64,000 nt of DNA from Pseudoneurospora amorphoporcata. Lineage: Eukaryota; Ascomycota; Sordariomycetes; Sordariales; Sordariaceae. The DNA lies in NCBI GenBank assembly GCA_033297205.1, contig MU859148.1, forward strand, positions 1 to 64,000. Reading direction: 5' to 3'. Below, piece by piece: positions 9,899 to 22,765 of this stretch. Each line of letters starts with the position of its first letter. Positions within the stretch are counted from its first letter, which is position 1. The position numbers and the translations under genes are program-made. A model generated the notes under the pieces. That model was not told where the DNA came from and made no database searches. It worked only from the letters and a program-made list of their open reading frames with translations.

Positions 9899-12800
9899 CT
9901 CTTCCAGAGTGGTGGATGGCAGTCTGGTTGGTGTCGTCGAAGTGGTGTAGGTGTGAGATTCTGGATAGGTTGGTTGCCAGCGTAGATTGATCGGTGTAGA
10001 TCACCCAACTCTAACTCGCCAGGTCGGTATCGATGAGAATTTGACACGCATTTGTCCAAGCTCACGGGTTGTCAAGGTATCCCAGTAGTCTCGGCTAATT
10101 TCCGGTCTGCTGGTCTCAGTATCCCGCTCATGAGCCGGTCTTCTTCCGACTGTTTTGGTGCCAGGCATGTAAGCCACACTTGGTGTGTAACAGCACGCAC
10201 ACTCTATAGATGGAGTGCATGTGTGGCCAGCATTACCTGCGTACGTGCGTAGGGTCGACATGTTGTAGCCTTGCACGCCTATTTAGTTGGCACTAGCGGA
10301 TGTCAACCTGCAACACAGCAAGGGGGGCGCATGACGAAGGAATCTTGGAAGGCCTAGGTGTGGAAGAGCCAAGGCTAGGGACATGCCATTTCGAAGGATA
10401 CCTTATTGTCTAGTCAAAACATCGAATCGTTTGAGAGGATGGAGCGGCCGAATGATAGCCTGTGATGACAGCGACATAAGGCCCACATAGGCAGTGTCCC
10501 GTCGTACGACCTGAAGGGCAGGCACCAGGAATGTTGAGCCGCAGGCTTGGAGGCGGTCTTGGAGCATATCCCGCCCTACGCGATATACTCGGGAGTTGTC
10601 TGGTAATGTTGTCAGCTGTCAGGCATCCTGGATGGAGGGGTGCTGTCATGCTCGGTATGTTTCAGTGATATGGATGGCCTTTCCTGGCGATTTTGTCCGA
10701 GGCGTTGACACTCAATGTTGGTGTTGCTTGGAGTCCTTCGCTTGTCACAACGAGCTGGCACCTTGCTCTGTGAATAGTCGCCTTGTCAACGTCGGTGTCG
10801 TCCGCAGAATGCACTTGATTCTCATAGTTGCTGCCTCGAAACCCATGAGTGTCCCGACAAGGGTTCCCACAGCGGACCTTACCCAACCCGCCCGTGACTG
10901 TAAGCCGGAATCCGTATCCGTGACCTGGAGGCTCCGAGTCCCGACGACGGGAAATCTTGCCCAAGCCGGCAAGCACATCATAAGCGCCCTTGCTTCACAA
11001 CTCGTTATACAGGAGTGATTGCTAGCGGAAAGGTGCAGCTTGTCATGGGTTTGCACATACCCTATGAACAGCGAGCGAGCCCGGTCATCCGTCGGCCCGC
11101 AAAAGTACTATACAAAGTGTCAGAGAAAAGCGGTTATAATGACAACGGTAGCACAACCTACTACTTCCCAGTATCGTTAGTGGGTCGCTCAAGTTGAGAG
11201 AAGATTTGGTTCACATTCGAACCCTCGGTAAACTGAGTAATTTGCGAGTTAGGAGACGTGAATCTTACCAAAAGTGAAGGCGTGACATACATGCTGCCTC
11301 GACCGCATCGCCATAGCATATGCAAGTTCCCGTTATGACAGGGTTTAAAGTCACTCCAAAGCAGGGCTGGCAGGAGGATACAAGGCGAGATGTCAAATCA
11401 GATTTTGGTGCGTCTCCCACACGCGGGATTTTCGCGATACAAGACATCTCGTGTACCAGCGGGTAAAGCTAGTAAGTCATAGGGTTGGAATACGAACCCT
11501 AAATCGACATCATCGGGGCTTCTCTGGCGCCTTTCAGTTGTGCTGGTGTATAAGCAGGGTATGGCGTAGAGAAACCGGTATGTGAGTGTATCGAGATGAG
11601 CTGTGAGAGACAGCAGGAAAGGCTAGCACAGTTCACGGCTCTCACCTTGCTGTTGACTTTCATAGACCTGGCTCGGATGAGGAGTTGTGCTGCGGATACC
11701 GGCCAGTCTCGCTATCCTCGGACCTCAAGCTATTGGTGCGGCTTCTCTTTGAGTCCCGATGGCGGTTAAAGCCTTGGTCACCAATAGGAAACCCCGAAGT
11801 CGTGTGTTTCCAACCGCACTTTAAACCTCATCTTCCACGAGTGACCACGTACCCCAGCTGCGACTGTATCAGAGGACCCTCTACGAGTGGGGGTTCCTTT
11901 TGACCGTCAATATGACCCTGCGATGACATTGGGAGTCAGAAACCCCCACGAGCGATGAAGTTGGGCGGTGCTACAGGCAAATGTTAGTGCCTTACATGCG
12001 CAGGCAATCTCGCGTCTGGAGGCAGTTGAGGCTTGATGTCCTATCATCAGGTGATACCTTTGAAATAGGCTCGATGACCACGGCACCTATGGGTGCTTTT
12101 TCCACAACCGCGTCTGGACAGTTCCACAGCGTCCGTGGTGTAGAACAACGCATCAAGCCAGAAGTCCGGAGCCAGTAGCTGACAAGCTTGAGCAGCTGAA
12201 GCACAACTTGACCGCCCTTGTCATGTTGATGAGCTGATCATACCCGACTGCGTGACCGAAGGACGAGATAGGTATACCTGTCAGGGGATGGAAGCTAATG
12301 GGGGCATCCGCGGGTTCTACGGCAGCGTGGAGAAGCACGAGGGTCAGTTCCGGCACCCGAAGGAAAGGTTCGACCGTGCATGGAGGCTGTTTCCGGTCCT
12401 AGACCATGTTGATAATTGAAACCTGGCGTCCTCTTCATGCTGTCACCGTTCCCATCACTTGATATCATGTGCCGGACCGCGTGTACACAGCATGCAACTA
12501 CATAATGTACCTAGAGAAGGCTGCAGCGCAGCATCCCCGCCCATGCGTGCATGGCTGCCCTTCTCTCACCGCCGGATCAAGAGTATCACGACTAAGAACA
12601 TCGGATCAGCGTTGATACTCGACCCCCAAGCATGTAAGCGCGGAAGGAGTTTCGAACATGCCATACGGGCGTAAAATCGGATGGCAAGAGGACGATATTC
12701 CTGTTGTCAGAGATGGCTTTGCCACGGGAGAATGGCACAGCAGCAAGCCACTGGTAACACGGAGATGATCCCAAGCTCAAGGCAACCCCAACTTTGCGAT

Positions 12801-14090
12801 ATAAGGCAACCGGCCATGTGGTCAACTACCATATGCCTCTCTTGACTTTGAGGCTCTGTGAGGGTAGGGGGGCAACAACAGCCACTGACTGAGCCTTTCG
12901 TCGATCACTCCATTGTCTTGCACGCTTCTTTGACTGGAAACTTTGTTGGATATGCCAGTGAGAAAGTGAAGAAACAAATATCGAGTTGTGGACGCCTAGA
13001 ACATGACTTTGTCGATATGTTGCTGTCTCATTTTTGGTCGCTGATACGCATCCGCACGGGTTTCATGTCAGGGCCAGATATTACCCGATGAGATGATGAC
13101 ATTGGCTGCAGAAGGAAGATCCGGGGTGATCGGATCGCCGTGAGAGGGGTATCTTCAAAGGGTGGTGTCGGAGAAGCGGCTCGGTTAGGTCTCTGCCTTT
13201 CTCGAAGTTCGATGCTCCCTTCCACGGGACTGACGGGAGTAAGTGTTGGGGGTCTTTTTTGAAGTTGGGAAGAGAGTCTGAACGGCGGGGCAACCAATAC
13301 GAACAAAGACAAAGCAGAGGAACATGACGGTTGGCGGCCCAAAATACCGGCGGGAAACAAAGAGCCCCCTCCTATTGTTGACAACAGGGGAGGTATGTGT
13401 TTGGCATTCAGCTCTGATTGTGTAAAGGTACAGAACCATTTCAGTTTTTTGCGACATGGAACACAACTTCCATTGCCAGACATGTACTGTAATCTCATTA
13501 TTTTGAAATCAAAGAGATGTGACGTCAACCTCGAGCATCAATGCCGAGTTCAAGGCGAACAAGGGAATGGCCGCTACTCCCCAAAGAGGCATGGTTTCGA
13601 TTCGCAGTCCATGTGCTGGAGCCAAGGGGCCGCCAAGGGCTGCGCCGACCAGCCCGACCTCCTACAACAAAGAGTGCCAAGGCTGATTTGAGCTGGAAAA
13701 TAAGAAATGGGAAATCGACGGGATCCTGTTCCGGTTCTCGACACAATTGCCGTCGGTCTCGTGGGGAAAAGGTCACAAGGTGTTGCCGAATGTTGGTGTT
13801 GAGGGATGCATGAGCGGAGCAGCCGACAGCATTGAATTCGGAGCAAGTGAGACGCGCCAGCTGGTGGACAAGTTTCACCTGCCAAGCCAAGTGCCTGGCA
13901 CTGTTGTGCACTTCCAGCACTCTGCGAAGGATCCTGTCTTTTGATTGGCCACAAGTCGATCCTCTAGCCCAGCCCAGCAAGAGGGAAGAAGCCGGCGTGC
14001 CGTCCACCATCGGGCGAAGAAAGAACCAAAAGTTGCGGTTGCAGTCAATCCAATAACATCACCAAAACCAGAAGCCGGTGCCAGAGTCCA
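9899..14090. other. 4.2 kb gene-poor intergenic region
   Basis: Base composition is balanced and no known protein domain, tRNA or snRNA is apparent on either strand. The longest frames (10596-11018 plus; 13028-13528 and 13525-14010 minus) lack start context, conserved motifs and splice structure. From about 14080 the sequence becomes pyrimidine-rich and then CAA-rich, marking the leader of the next gene. Confidence 0.45.
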
Positions 14091-14542
14091 GATTGGTCGA
14101 TCCACGCTGCTCTGACGCTCTCTCACACCCTCGTTTGCACTGCGTAATCATCCGCTTTCCCCTCGCTTCGCTTTTCTCTTTTTGCTCTTTGTCACTTGCT
14201 TTTTTCTTTTGCCATTTACCGCCAATCTCTCACCAACAACGACGACGCCGACATTCCTTTCCCTCGACGACTGCTCGAGAATCGAGCTTCTCCCGACTCT
14301 GCCGCTTGTGTTTTCACGACGGGCAAAGCCATCAATCGTTCAGCTTTGACGACACTTTGCACCGTCCGTCCGCTCGCTCGCTTGATCGGAGAGGAACACT
14401 CGGACATTACCAGGGAAATACATTGAGGGAAGATCCGCGTAGTTGTTTGCCTAGAACAAAACCCCTGGACGGCTAAGGGACCAACTGAATCACGCACAGC
14501 CACCAAAAACCTGCAATTGTTTCTTCAGCAATCTCGTCGTCA

Positions 14543-14559
14543 CCAACAACAACAACAAT

Positions 14560-14602
<43 letters not shown>

Positions 14603-14626
14603 GTCAACAACAGTCAACAACAACAA
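14543..14626 (+). repeat. (CAA)n tract in 5' leader
   Basis: Nearly uninterrupted CAA/AACAAC repeat of about 84 bases, some 550 bases upstream of the ATG at 15174. Unstructured CAA-rich leaders are common upstream of fungal genes; this tract probably lies in the 5'UTR of the membrane-protein gene. Confidence 0.7.
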
Positions 14627-15173
14627 AGCTCTAAAACGATCGTATTCGTTGCACTGTCGTCCCCTCGCTTTTTACCGACCCGGGCGCCAGCAGCCATCTG
14701 ATATCGGGTGTGACGGTGAGACGAGAGTACCAACAGGCTTTCGCTCGTCAGCTGTCATTCGACCATACGACGACGGATTCAGAGACAGGAATTAATAGGG
14801 CCAACATCAGGAAAGGAAGGTGTCAATTGGACAACACTCGGGAACCATCATTGCGTCTTTTTGTTAAATCGACCAGCAACCACTTTCGCTCGCTTCGCTT
14901 ACACCCATTAAATCGAATACGGGCGCATTTTCGAGGTCGTTTTGGTCCAAGGCATTGAAGGTCGGGCGGACACAACATTCCATCCGCCGACACACTTTTG
15001 GGGCGGAGTAAGCCACCATACGCAGCAGCGCTGTCGCCAAATCACGGCAGCCGACACACCTGAAAGAGCATTTCTTTCGGAAACAATAACAACACCAACA
15101 CCTCGACGACTCGTCGATATTCACACAGATACCGACCAAATATCCCTCTTCCAACCGTACATAATCATTCAAG

Positions 15174-16132
15174 ATGGCTGGTACGTCATACCGCGCTTTG
15201 CTTCTCTTTCACCAAGGATTGTTCCTTTGTTTGCTGCTGTAGCCTGTAGCTAACGACACCGCTATATTTTAGCGCCAGTAACGACCGTCTTCCCAACACA
15301 ATCGTTGCCTGCATGCGCAACAGCATGTGGTCCCCTATACGATGTCAACGGAGCCTGCGCAACCACGACAGCTGCCGCCAATGTTCTCCAGCAGTGTTTC
15401 TGCGGTGATGCACGATTAGCTCCTTTCAGTACCGGCACGGCCGGTGTGTGCGATGGTGCTTGTGCGGCTACCCCTACAGATTTGGCAAGCATTCAGGTAT
15501 GGGGAATTTAGAGGCTCTTTGGTCGTTAAACACAGCATGGGGTTGTTAACTGACATGATGTCAAACAGGCATGGTACACAGGCTACTGCAATGCCGCTGC
15601 GACAACGACTGGTACAGCAGCAACGTCGACAAGTACTGCTGTCGGTAGCAAGGATAAAGGCGGAAACTCATGGTATGTTCCTTTTTCAGTCTTGACACTT
15701 CTCTATCCCATATTGATCGGCGTCCTGCGACTACGAAATGATCTTTCGTCCCGCACACTACCCGTCGACGTCATAACATCCGTTTCCGCTCCCAGATACG
15801 TGACCCAGCAAGGTAGCTAACACTTGTTACCTTGCAGGGTGGACAACCACTACCAATGGATCATCTTCGTCGTCATCATCGTCGTCGCCTTTGTCGGCAT
15901 CTGGATAGGCGCCTGCCTCTGGAGACGAGCCTACCTCCGCAAGCGTGACCGTCGGTACGCGCTCGGCAACGACCTCTCCCACACTACCGAGTCCGGCCAT
16001 GTGATTCCCAACGACGGCGTGCACGTTCCCGGAGCGACCATGTTCTCGCCTGCGCCTATCGCCGAGGCTACCGTATTTGACGACAAGCCAAAGAAGACGA
16101 AAAAGAAGTGGACCGTCAAGGAAAGGACATGA
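15174..16132 (+). CDS. single-pass membrane protein with CFEM-like eight-Cys ectodomain
   Basis: Four exons: 15174-15180, 15273-15496, 15569-15672 and 15838-16132, giving 209 aa. All three introns have GTACGT/GTATGG/GTATGT donors and AG acceptors in correct phase, and CTAAC-like branch sites. Residues 16-105 hold eight cysteines in the order C-x3-C, C, C-x-C, C-x3-C, C, close to the CFEM spacing, but the third-to-fourth gap (12) is long and lacks the usual Asp. A Thr/Ser/Gly stretch follows, then one hydrophobic helix at about 119-141 (IIFVVIIVVAFVGIWIGA), then a basic juxtamembrane RRAYLRKRDRR and a Lys-rich cytoplasmic tail. There is no N-terminal signal peptide, so an N-out type III topology is inferred. 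The first exon is only seven bases. Function unknown; cell-surface sensing or adhesion is possible. Confidence 0.85.
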
Positions 16133-17108
16133 TTGTGTCAAACGGCCTTGCTTACGTTCACGTATATGGCTGTTTGTTCTGTCGACGACACTATGAGGAA
16201 GGAGACAACACGGATAGACACGTTTCGACCCTCATTGCCCGACAATATACGACACCGACACGATGAATCAGTCTTTCGGCGCCACCACCGCCCATCGCCC
16301 ACGCCCACCGCCCCTCCTCTTCAACAAGAGGTCCAGTTTCGCTTATCACTTTTAGTCACCACCATATCATCCTTACGCTCTTTTTGGGTATCACCGTGAG
16401 GGGTCCATGTTGTTTTTCGGATGTCTGCCTCTGGGCATCAGACATCCCTTTCCATCTAGTCGGCGTTTTTGGCGTATCCTTCCAATATTCTATTTTTCTT
16501 TACGCGGGGTGGTGGGGGGCGGGGTGTTTGTCAAATTGTATCAGTAGCATGGGCTATGCGATATGCACTTGTACCATGGGCTGTAGAGAAGGAGGGCATG
16601 GGGAAGAACAGAAAGCATGGAAGAGACATGCATGCATGTGCCAAAAGGCGAGAAGAGAAGCCCGGACGGTAAAGAGACGATAAAGGATACCCCTATACCG
16701 ACCGACCAACCAACCAACCACTTACTTGGTGCTGGAACCAGATGTTCGATCCTTGGAAGTCCAATCAATAGAGCGGAGGTTTCTGTCTTGTGTCCAAAAC
16801 GATAAAAATGCATTTTTGGTCCATTGTTACGTACTGTTGCAAAACAAAACCTCCCTTGATGGTTTCTACCAAAAGTGCCAAATGTTGAAGTAGTGACGAT
16901 GCCCGTCATCATTCATACCCGAAATGGCGTAAGAAAAGACAGAAAAAAAAGCAGATAAAGAAAATAAAATAAAATATCTTTGATCGGGAAACGAAGCCAA
17001 AGAAGAGCCCAATTCGTTAGTATCCAACAGCCCACTAGTTCAGTTGAAAGCAGAAAGCAGATATTCCATCTGATCCTTAAAAATCATCTTCATCAACCAT
17101 GGGAAGTG

Positions 17109-17131
17109 TTTTTTTTTTTTTTTTTTTTTTT
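17109..17131. repeat. 23-base T homopolymer
   Basis: Uninterrupted run of 23 T in the spacer between the membrane-protein gene and the debranching-enzyme gene. A second T run of identical length occurs at 26789-26811. Confidence 0.9.
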
Positions 17132-17915
17132 CTATCAAAGTCAAAGTCAAAATGAAAGCTATTGGATGAAACGCATCTCCTCATTTACTTTGTCGTTCCA
17201 GTTGATATGATCCATTCTTGCCCCCTCCCCCCCAACAAGAGATATTTTCCAAGTGTGCCCAAGATCAAAGTAAGTACCTTGGTGGATATGCTGTGTAGCT
17301 GTCATCGTACTGTAGGCCATCCCGTCGCAATCCAATGTCACCATCTACCTAAAAATGGCAATCTCGTTACGTTCCCAAGTTTAGTTCTAGGTTCCTATTG
17401 AGTCTGGAGCCCCCAAGAGCCCCAAGAGCCTTGGTCTCTTGGCACCTCAGGCAAGCTATAATTGCCCAAGGCCTGAAGCCCCTTGCTGCTGATCGCTGGA
17501 ATTCAACACTAAGGATTCGGTACTAGTCGGTAGTTATATAATCCCGTGCGGTTTCTTTTGCGGTTCGTGGGTTAGGGAGTTGAGCAGTAGTCCCCCCAAC
17601 GACTGCATTGCAAGCTGCGAGTAACTATTTAGGTGAGTTGCGCAAAAATTGTTGAAAGAAATAACTGTTGTTAGCCTAGGTTATAGCCAATATCTCTGTT
17701 CTGTGCCCAAAAGAAAGGTCCTCTGTCTAGGTTTTAACCAAAGTGTTTACTTGCAAACGCTCCGCCCAGCCCATGATCTATTGCAGTTATTGCATCTTTT
17801 GTTCGTCCAAGGACGACCATTTCTCCCCACTTCCTGCGTCGTCGTCATCGCCATCACGCTCGCTCGTCACCGCTGTTGTAACCAAGTTCGTAGCCTCATC
17901 AACCACTCTCGACAC

Positions 17916-20900
17916 CTATCTCAAGGGCAGCGACTGCTTCTCGAGCTTGGCTTGTTCCTCGGCGGCATCCATGTACAGATCGATCAAGCAACCAGAGGAC
18001 CATGCTTGGGTGGGAGACTTTACAACAAGATCAATGGTCAGCATGCTATTCATATGTTTAGGCGCTTGTGGATTTGGACAACTCACCGAATCAGGGCACT
18101 CCTCTCCATTCTTCTGCGTCAACTCGGTAAGCCCAGCCCACGGGCTCCGCTGAATCTGCTCCTTGCACCCAATAAGTCGCCTGGTAACCTGCTGGAAGGC
18201 CTCAGTGCGGCCCTCGGCATCATCACGGCCACGACGCATCAAGTCGAACTTGAGCAGCGCGCGGAGGAAGAATCCAGTTGGCCAAAGCCACTCGGGACCC
18301 TGGTGGTAGTTGCGACCCTTGCTGGTGGCAAAGTCGTCGCTGTCCTCGCTGTTGCGGTAGTACGGCCTGTAGTTCAAGTCGCTGGGGTCGAGCGTGGCCA
18401 TGCCCGTGGGGCCGCGGAGAGCGGTGTCGGCTACCCAAAGAGCATGCATAGCGTGCTCCGGAACAAAGAGGTCAGGGGCGCATGTCATGGCAATGGGGAA
18501 GTTGCAGCGGAGCTGGTAGTCCTCATACTCCTTGCCGGAACGGTAGAGATCCTTGTAGATGCCACGACGGTTGACGATTGCCGGGTTGACATCGTACTTG
18601 GAGTCCTCATCGGGGGAGATGGGAACAAAGTAGCAACGCTCAAAGTTCTCCTTGATGAGAGCAGCCCAGTCCTTCAAGGCGATCTCGGTGCCATCGGCCT
18701 TCTTTACGCTGGAGTGCTTGAACTTGCCGGCTTTGTTGAGAGAGGCCACCCACTTCAGGTTGCTGTACAGCATACCAGTGATCTCAACGGCAGCACCGTC
18801 TCTGGGAGTTCCCGGAACACCCTTGGAACCAGCACGCTCGCTCTCGCCCATCTTGTCCATCCAGGTACCGCAGTTGGCCTGGTTGCCGCCAAAGATGAAA
18901 CCGTTGTTCCAGTCAACCTTGATCTCCTGGTTGAAACCCTCATCGCTCATCTGCATATCCAAGTTGGGGCCGGCGTTGGCTTCACGGAACTTCATGCCCT
19001 CGGCGTGGCGCTGGAAGACCTCCTGGATGATCTCGGCGATGGTGCTCTCCTTGCTGTACGCACGCTCATCACTGACGTCGAAGTAGGTATCGTCGTAAGG
19101 GAGGAAGCGCCTCTTGACCTTGTCGTCTAGGATCGACAAGCCATTGGGAACCAGACGGGTGTAGTCCTGGATGCACTGCAGGAAGAACCAAACAGAGTCT
19201 CTGGAGTTGTATCTAGGGTTCTTGCCGCTTCCTAGGAGGTTAGGAATCATACCGTGCTTGAGCACGCTGGCGAAAGCGTGGATATGCTCTCTGGCCTCTG
19301 TGTAGCGACCAGTACCGAGGTACAAACCGCGGAGGGAAATGAATACATCACGACCCCAGCAGCGAGCCCACTCGACAGCAAAGTGAGGAAGACCCGCAGC
19401 AAGCGACGGCACAAGTCGGTTAGGATACAGTGATGCCGACTTGACGAGACCAGTCTGCTGAACGCTGACCATGGCCAGACTCTGCAGGAACCATTGACCC
19501 TTGATGACATTGCTGTCCATAAGGGAGATACCGCGTTCAAAGGCCGCGAGATAGGCCGTGCGAAGCACAAGACCGAAGTATCTGGGAAGCAAGAAGCTTG
19601 GGATGGGACGGATAGCGTCGAAGCGCTCCTTCAACCACTGAGCAGGCTTCGCCAACCGGCGGTACTCCTCCTTCTGCGAGGCACGCTCGAGTCTCCCAAC
19701 AATGTAATCGAGAGCCCACTGGCCGTCGCGGAGATGCTGGCACAGAGGGTGTGCGAGGTTGTTGTCCTTGATGACATCTTTGAGGATGCTCCACCAGCCC
19801 TGCAACCCAGCGTACACAATCTTGCCGTGACCGGGGATGTCGTAGGTGCCATCCTGGCCTTCGCTAGCATCACGCTCCTCAGGCTCGCATTTGTAAAGGA
19901 GGAAGTTGAGGTCGACAAGGTCAAGCTCCTCCATTGCTGCCTTTGCGCCAGAGGTGACAAAGTTGTCCAAGCCGCTCGAGTGCTCTGCCGCCGGGATCCA
20001 GGTCTCGAAGAGAGCAATACTTCCAGGAGGGAACTTCTCACGGACAGTGATGATGGTATCTTGGCCCTTGACTTCCATCCGCACGCCCGGCAAACCGACC
20101 AGACGGCTGGGAAGACCGCGAAGGTGCTTCTTATCGCCCAGAACCTCGTCAACGGCTTCCTTGCTAGCATCAAGCTCAAGCATCCAGCTACCAAGGTGGC
20201 GAGCCTTTGTACCGGTCAAGTGCACAGGGTTAAAAGCGCCGTTGCCATTTCCATAACCGGGGAAGGCAGTGTGGGCGATGAGGAAATAGCCCTTTCTCGA
20301 CTCCTGATGGACTCTATGAACTGTGACGTACTCGTCCTCATGGTGGATATGCGTCTCATCGTAGCCATCCATGCCCATCAAGGTGTGGATCTGGTTGAGA
20401 AGCTTCTTCACGCCGGCGATTCCACCCTTGCCCTCTCCCGTCTTGACAGGAGCCTTGGAAGCCTCGGATGTGTAAAGGCGGGTTTCGCTAACCAAGTCAA
20501 CTAGCTTGGGGTAGATCTCGTCGTATCCCATCACGCTACCGGTAGCGCTGGCGCACATGGCAACCAGGGCTGCGTTGGGAAGCGTGTCGCGCGCATCACG
20601 CTTTTGAGCAGGAACCTCATTGTCATGAGTGCAGTCCATAAAGAGTGCCTGCACGGGAACTGGCCTGATGCGACGGATGACCTCGCGTGTGTAGACGCCA
20701 TCTCCGTTCGTGCCGCTGATGGACGATGAGCGACCCTCGTTGCTTGTGATCTCGTCAACCTCGAAGCTACCAATGGGACGACCTCCGTGACGGTGAACCA
20801 GACGGCTGAGCTCGCCAGTGCTCCATGCCTGCATGGCCTCGCGAATCAGTGCGCTGATACCCAGACGCTTGACAAAGACGTAATCCATCTCTTCGGAACC

Positions 20901-22765
20901 GGTGAAAAGCTCGGCAACGACGTAGAGATCAGGACGAACACGGCGAGCCTCATCAAGGATATGCTCAGCGACGTGAAGAGGAGTGGAATGGCAGTTGTCG
21001 ATACGGAAGCCGGCGAAGTACTTGGCCAACATGCGGGCGTACTTGGTCATGTGCTCCCACAGCCATGGGCTGTCTTCCGGACCGTTTCCGTAACGAAGCT
21101 TTGTGCAGTCTCCCCAGACGATGACTTCTCGGCGAAGGTAGACGCGAGACTTGGGGCCGGCATTGTCGACCAGCGCGTTTCCGCCCCATACCCATCCGTT
21201 GTTCGCAAGAACAAGGTCTTCCTTCTTGTGCTTCTTCGTCTTCTCGTTGACCGGAAGACGGGTGAAGTACGTCTCGATCAGGGGGTTCTCGGCATCGATG
21301 GGCCCGAACTTGGGGCCGTGCTCATCGAGTCGGACGTACTTGATGCGATTGAACAGCTGCTGCAGGATCTCGGCAACTTCGTCATCATACTCCTTGTAGA
21401 ACGGAACGTTCACAATCTCCAGAATATCGACAAGTTTGTTTCTGGCTGCTGCCTTGTCGGCAGTGTCCTTCGTCTCCCCTTGGTACCGGCCAAAGAGGGC
21501 AGACAGAAGAGCGGCAGCCACCTTGGGGTTAGCCCTCCGCCTGAAGCGCTCACCAAGATAATCCATGTTCTGCAGACCATGCTGCATCACGAACTCGGCT
21601 TGCGCCTTGGGCGTAGCGGAGTGTAGAGCGTCGATACCACCAGCTCCAATGGAGCCTTGTGGGAAGTCAGTGTCGTTGGCAACCCAGGACTCAATCGCGG
21701 CATCAGCATCACGCTCCACATCGAGAGTATAGTACTCCCAGAGACGAATCTGAGCAATGACCTCCTTCTTTATGGCATCCATAATCTTGACCAGATCATC
21801 GACATCCTTGAGCTCGGTGGGAAGACCAAGCTCCTCCAGCCTGGTACCCAGCTCGAGCAACTTGGTATCCAGAAGGTAAGCAGACTCGAGCCACGGGGCA
21901 GTCGTCAAGTTGTATCCGGCCTCGGGATGCTCCAAGAGCCACTCGCTGTTGTGTGCAGTGTGGTTGAGAACAATATCCGTCAAACTGAGCAGGGAGTGGT
22001 TCTTCTCCAAGCTTTGCACCATCTTCTGGACATCGGGCTCGCCCGCGGGGAAGCAGGCTGGGTCCCAGCCCAACTGATCATACAAGCTATATGGCGAATT
22101 TGACGAACCTCGTACCTGCAGTGGTGTGAAGTGGATCATGTTGTACCCTCGGTCGCTGATTCCGCGAAGGTGGCGTTCCCAGTCGGTGGGGTACTTGCCC
22201 ATGAACTTGCTGATGATGGAGAAGATGGATAGTGCCGGAAGTGGCAGCGGCTGCCCGTCCAGCGAGAGCCTAGGTGCGACATCGATATAGTAGAGCGGCG
22301 TCTTTTTCTGAGTCGCCTTGGTAACGTTTCCGTCGGCGTTGACCAGGTTGCTGGCCAAATCGGGAAGTTCGGCATATGTGGTGTAGAAGGCGTACGCGCC
22401 GGCCTCGTAAATCGGAATCGAAATCTCGAGCGTGCGGTTGAAGTCAGGGACAAGCCTGTAACGTAGTTGTTAGCCATGGTTCCCTCTGTTATTTGCAGCT
22501 TTCATCTGATAGAAATAGGGTGTAGGTTTGTTTACTTGAACTCGCGGAACTTGTTCCGATGGAACTGCTGGCCGTGCTCAGGGATGTTCACCCACAAGCT
22601 GCCATGGCTGCAGATGCTGGAAGTGCCCTCGATGGCAAAGCGAATTGTAACTGGATCTTTCGACTTGGGCGCAATGTAGATGTACTCGCCAGGCACGTCA
22701 GGCGAGCCATCGTCCTTGAGCGGCAACAGGTAAACTTCGTTGGAAACCATTGTTCTGGGGATCAT
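17916..22765 (-). CDS. glycogen debranching enzyme (4-alpha-glucanotransferase / amylo-1,6-glucosidase)
   Basis: Bifunctional cytosolic enzyme that moves maltotriosyl units and then hydrolyses the remaining alpha-1,6 glucose during glycogen breakdown. Three exons: 22765-22536, 22455-18087 and 18017-17916, giving 1,566 aa, close to the usual length of about 1,530. The GH13-type half has the FHFTPL-like strand, FRIDNCHST (nucleophile Asp near residue 560), VVAELFTGSEE (Glu near 590) and DCTHDNE (near 685). The GH133-type half has EWARCWGRDVFISLRG, KNPRYNSRDSVWFFLQ and WNNGFIFGGNQANCGTWMD. Intron 1 is 80 bp (GTAAAC...TTACAG, branch CTAAC). The last intron, 18018-18086, is 69 bp, a multiple of three and stop-free, so an unspliced reading would add 23 residues; removal joins ECPDS to SPTQAWS as the family requires. 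Two in-frame ATGs are possible (22765, 22750); I took the first. Confidence 0.97.

Noticed and set aside
17649..21626. Long plus-strand open frames (up to 493 codons) opposite the debranching enzyme
   Set aside because: They lie exactly antisense to a strongly conserved enzyme and arise from its GC-biased third positions; they have no domains or start context.
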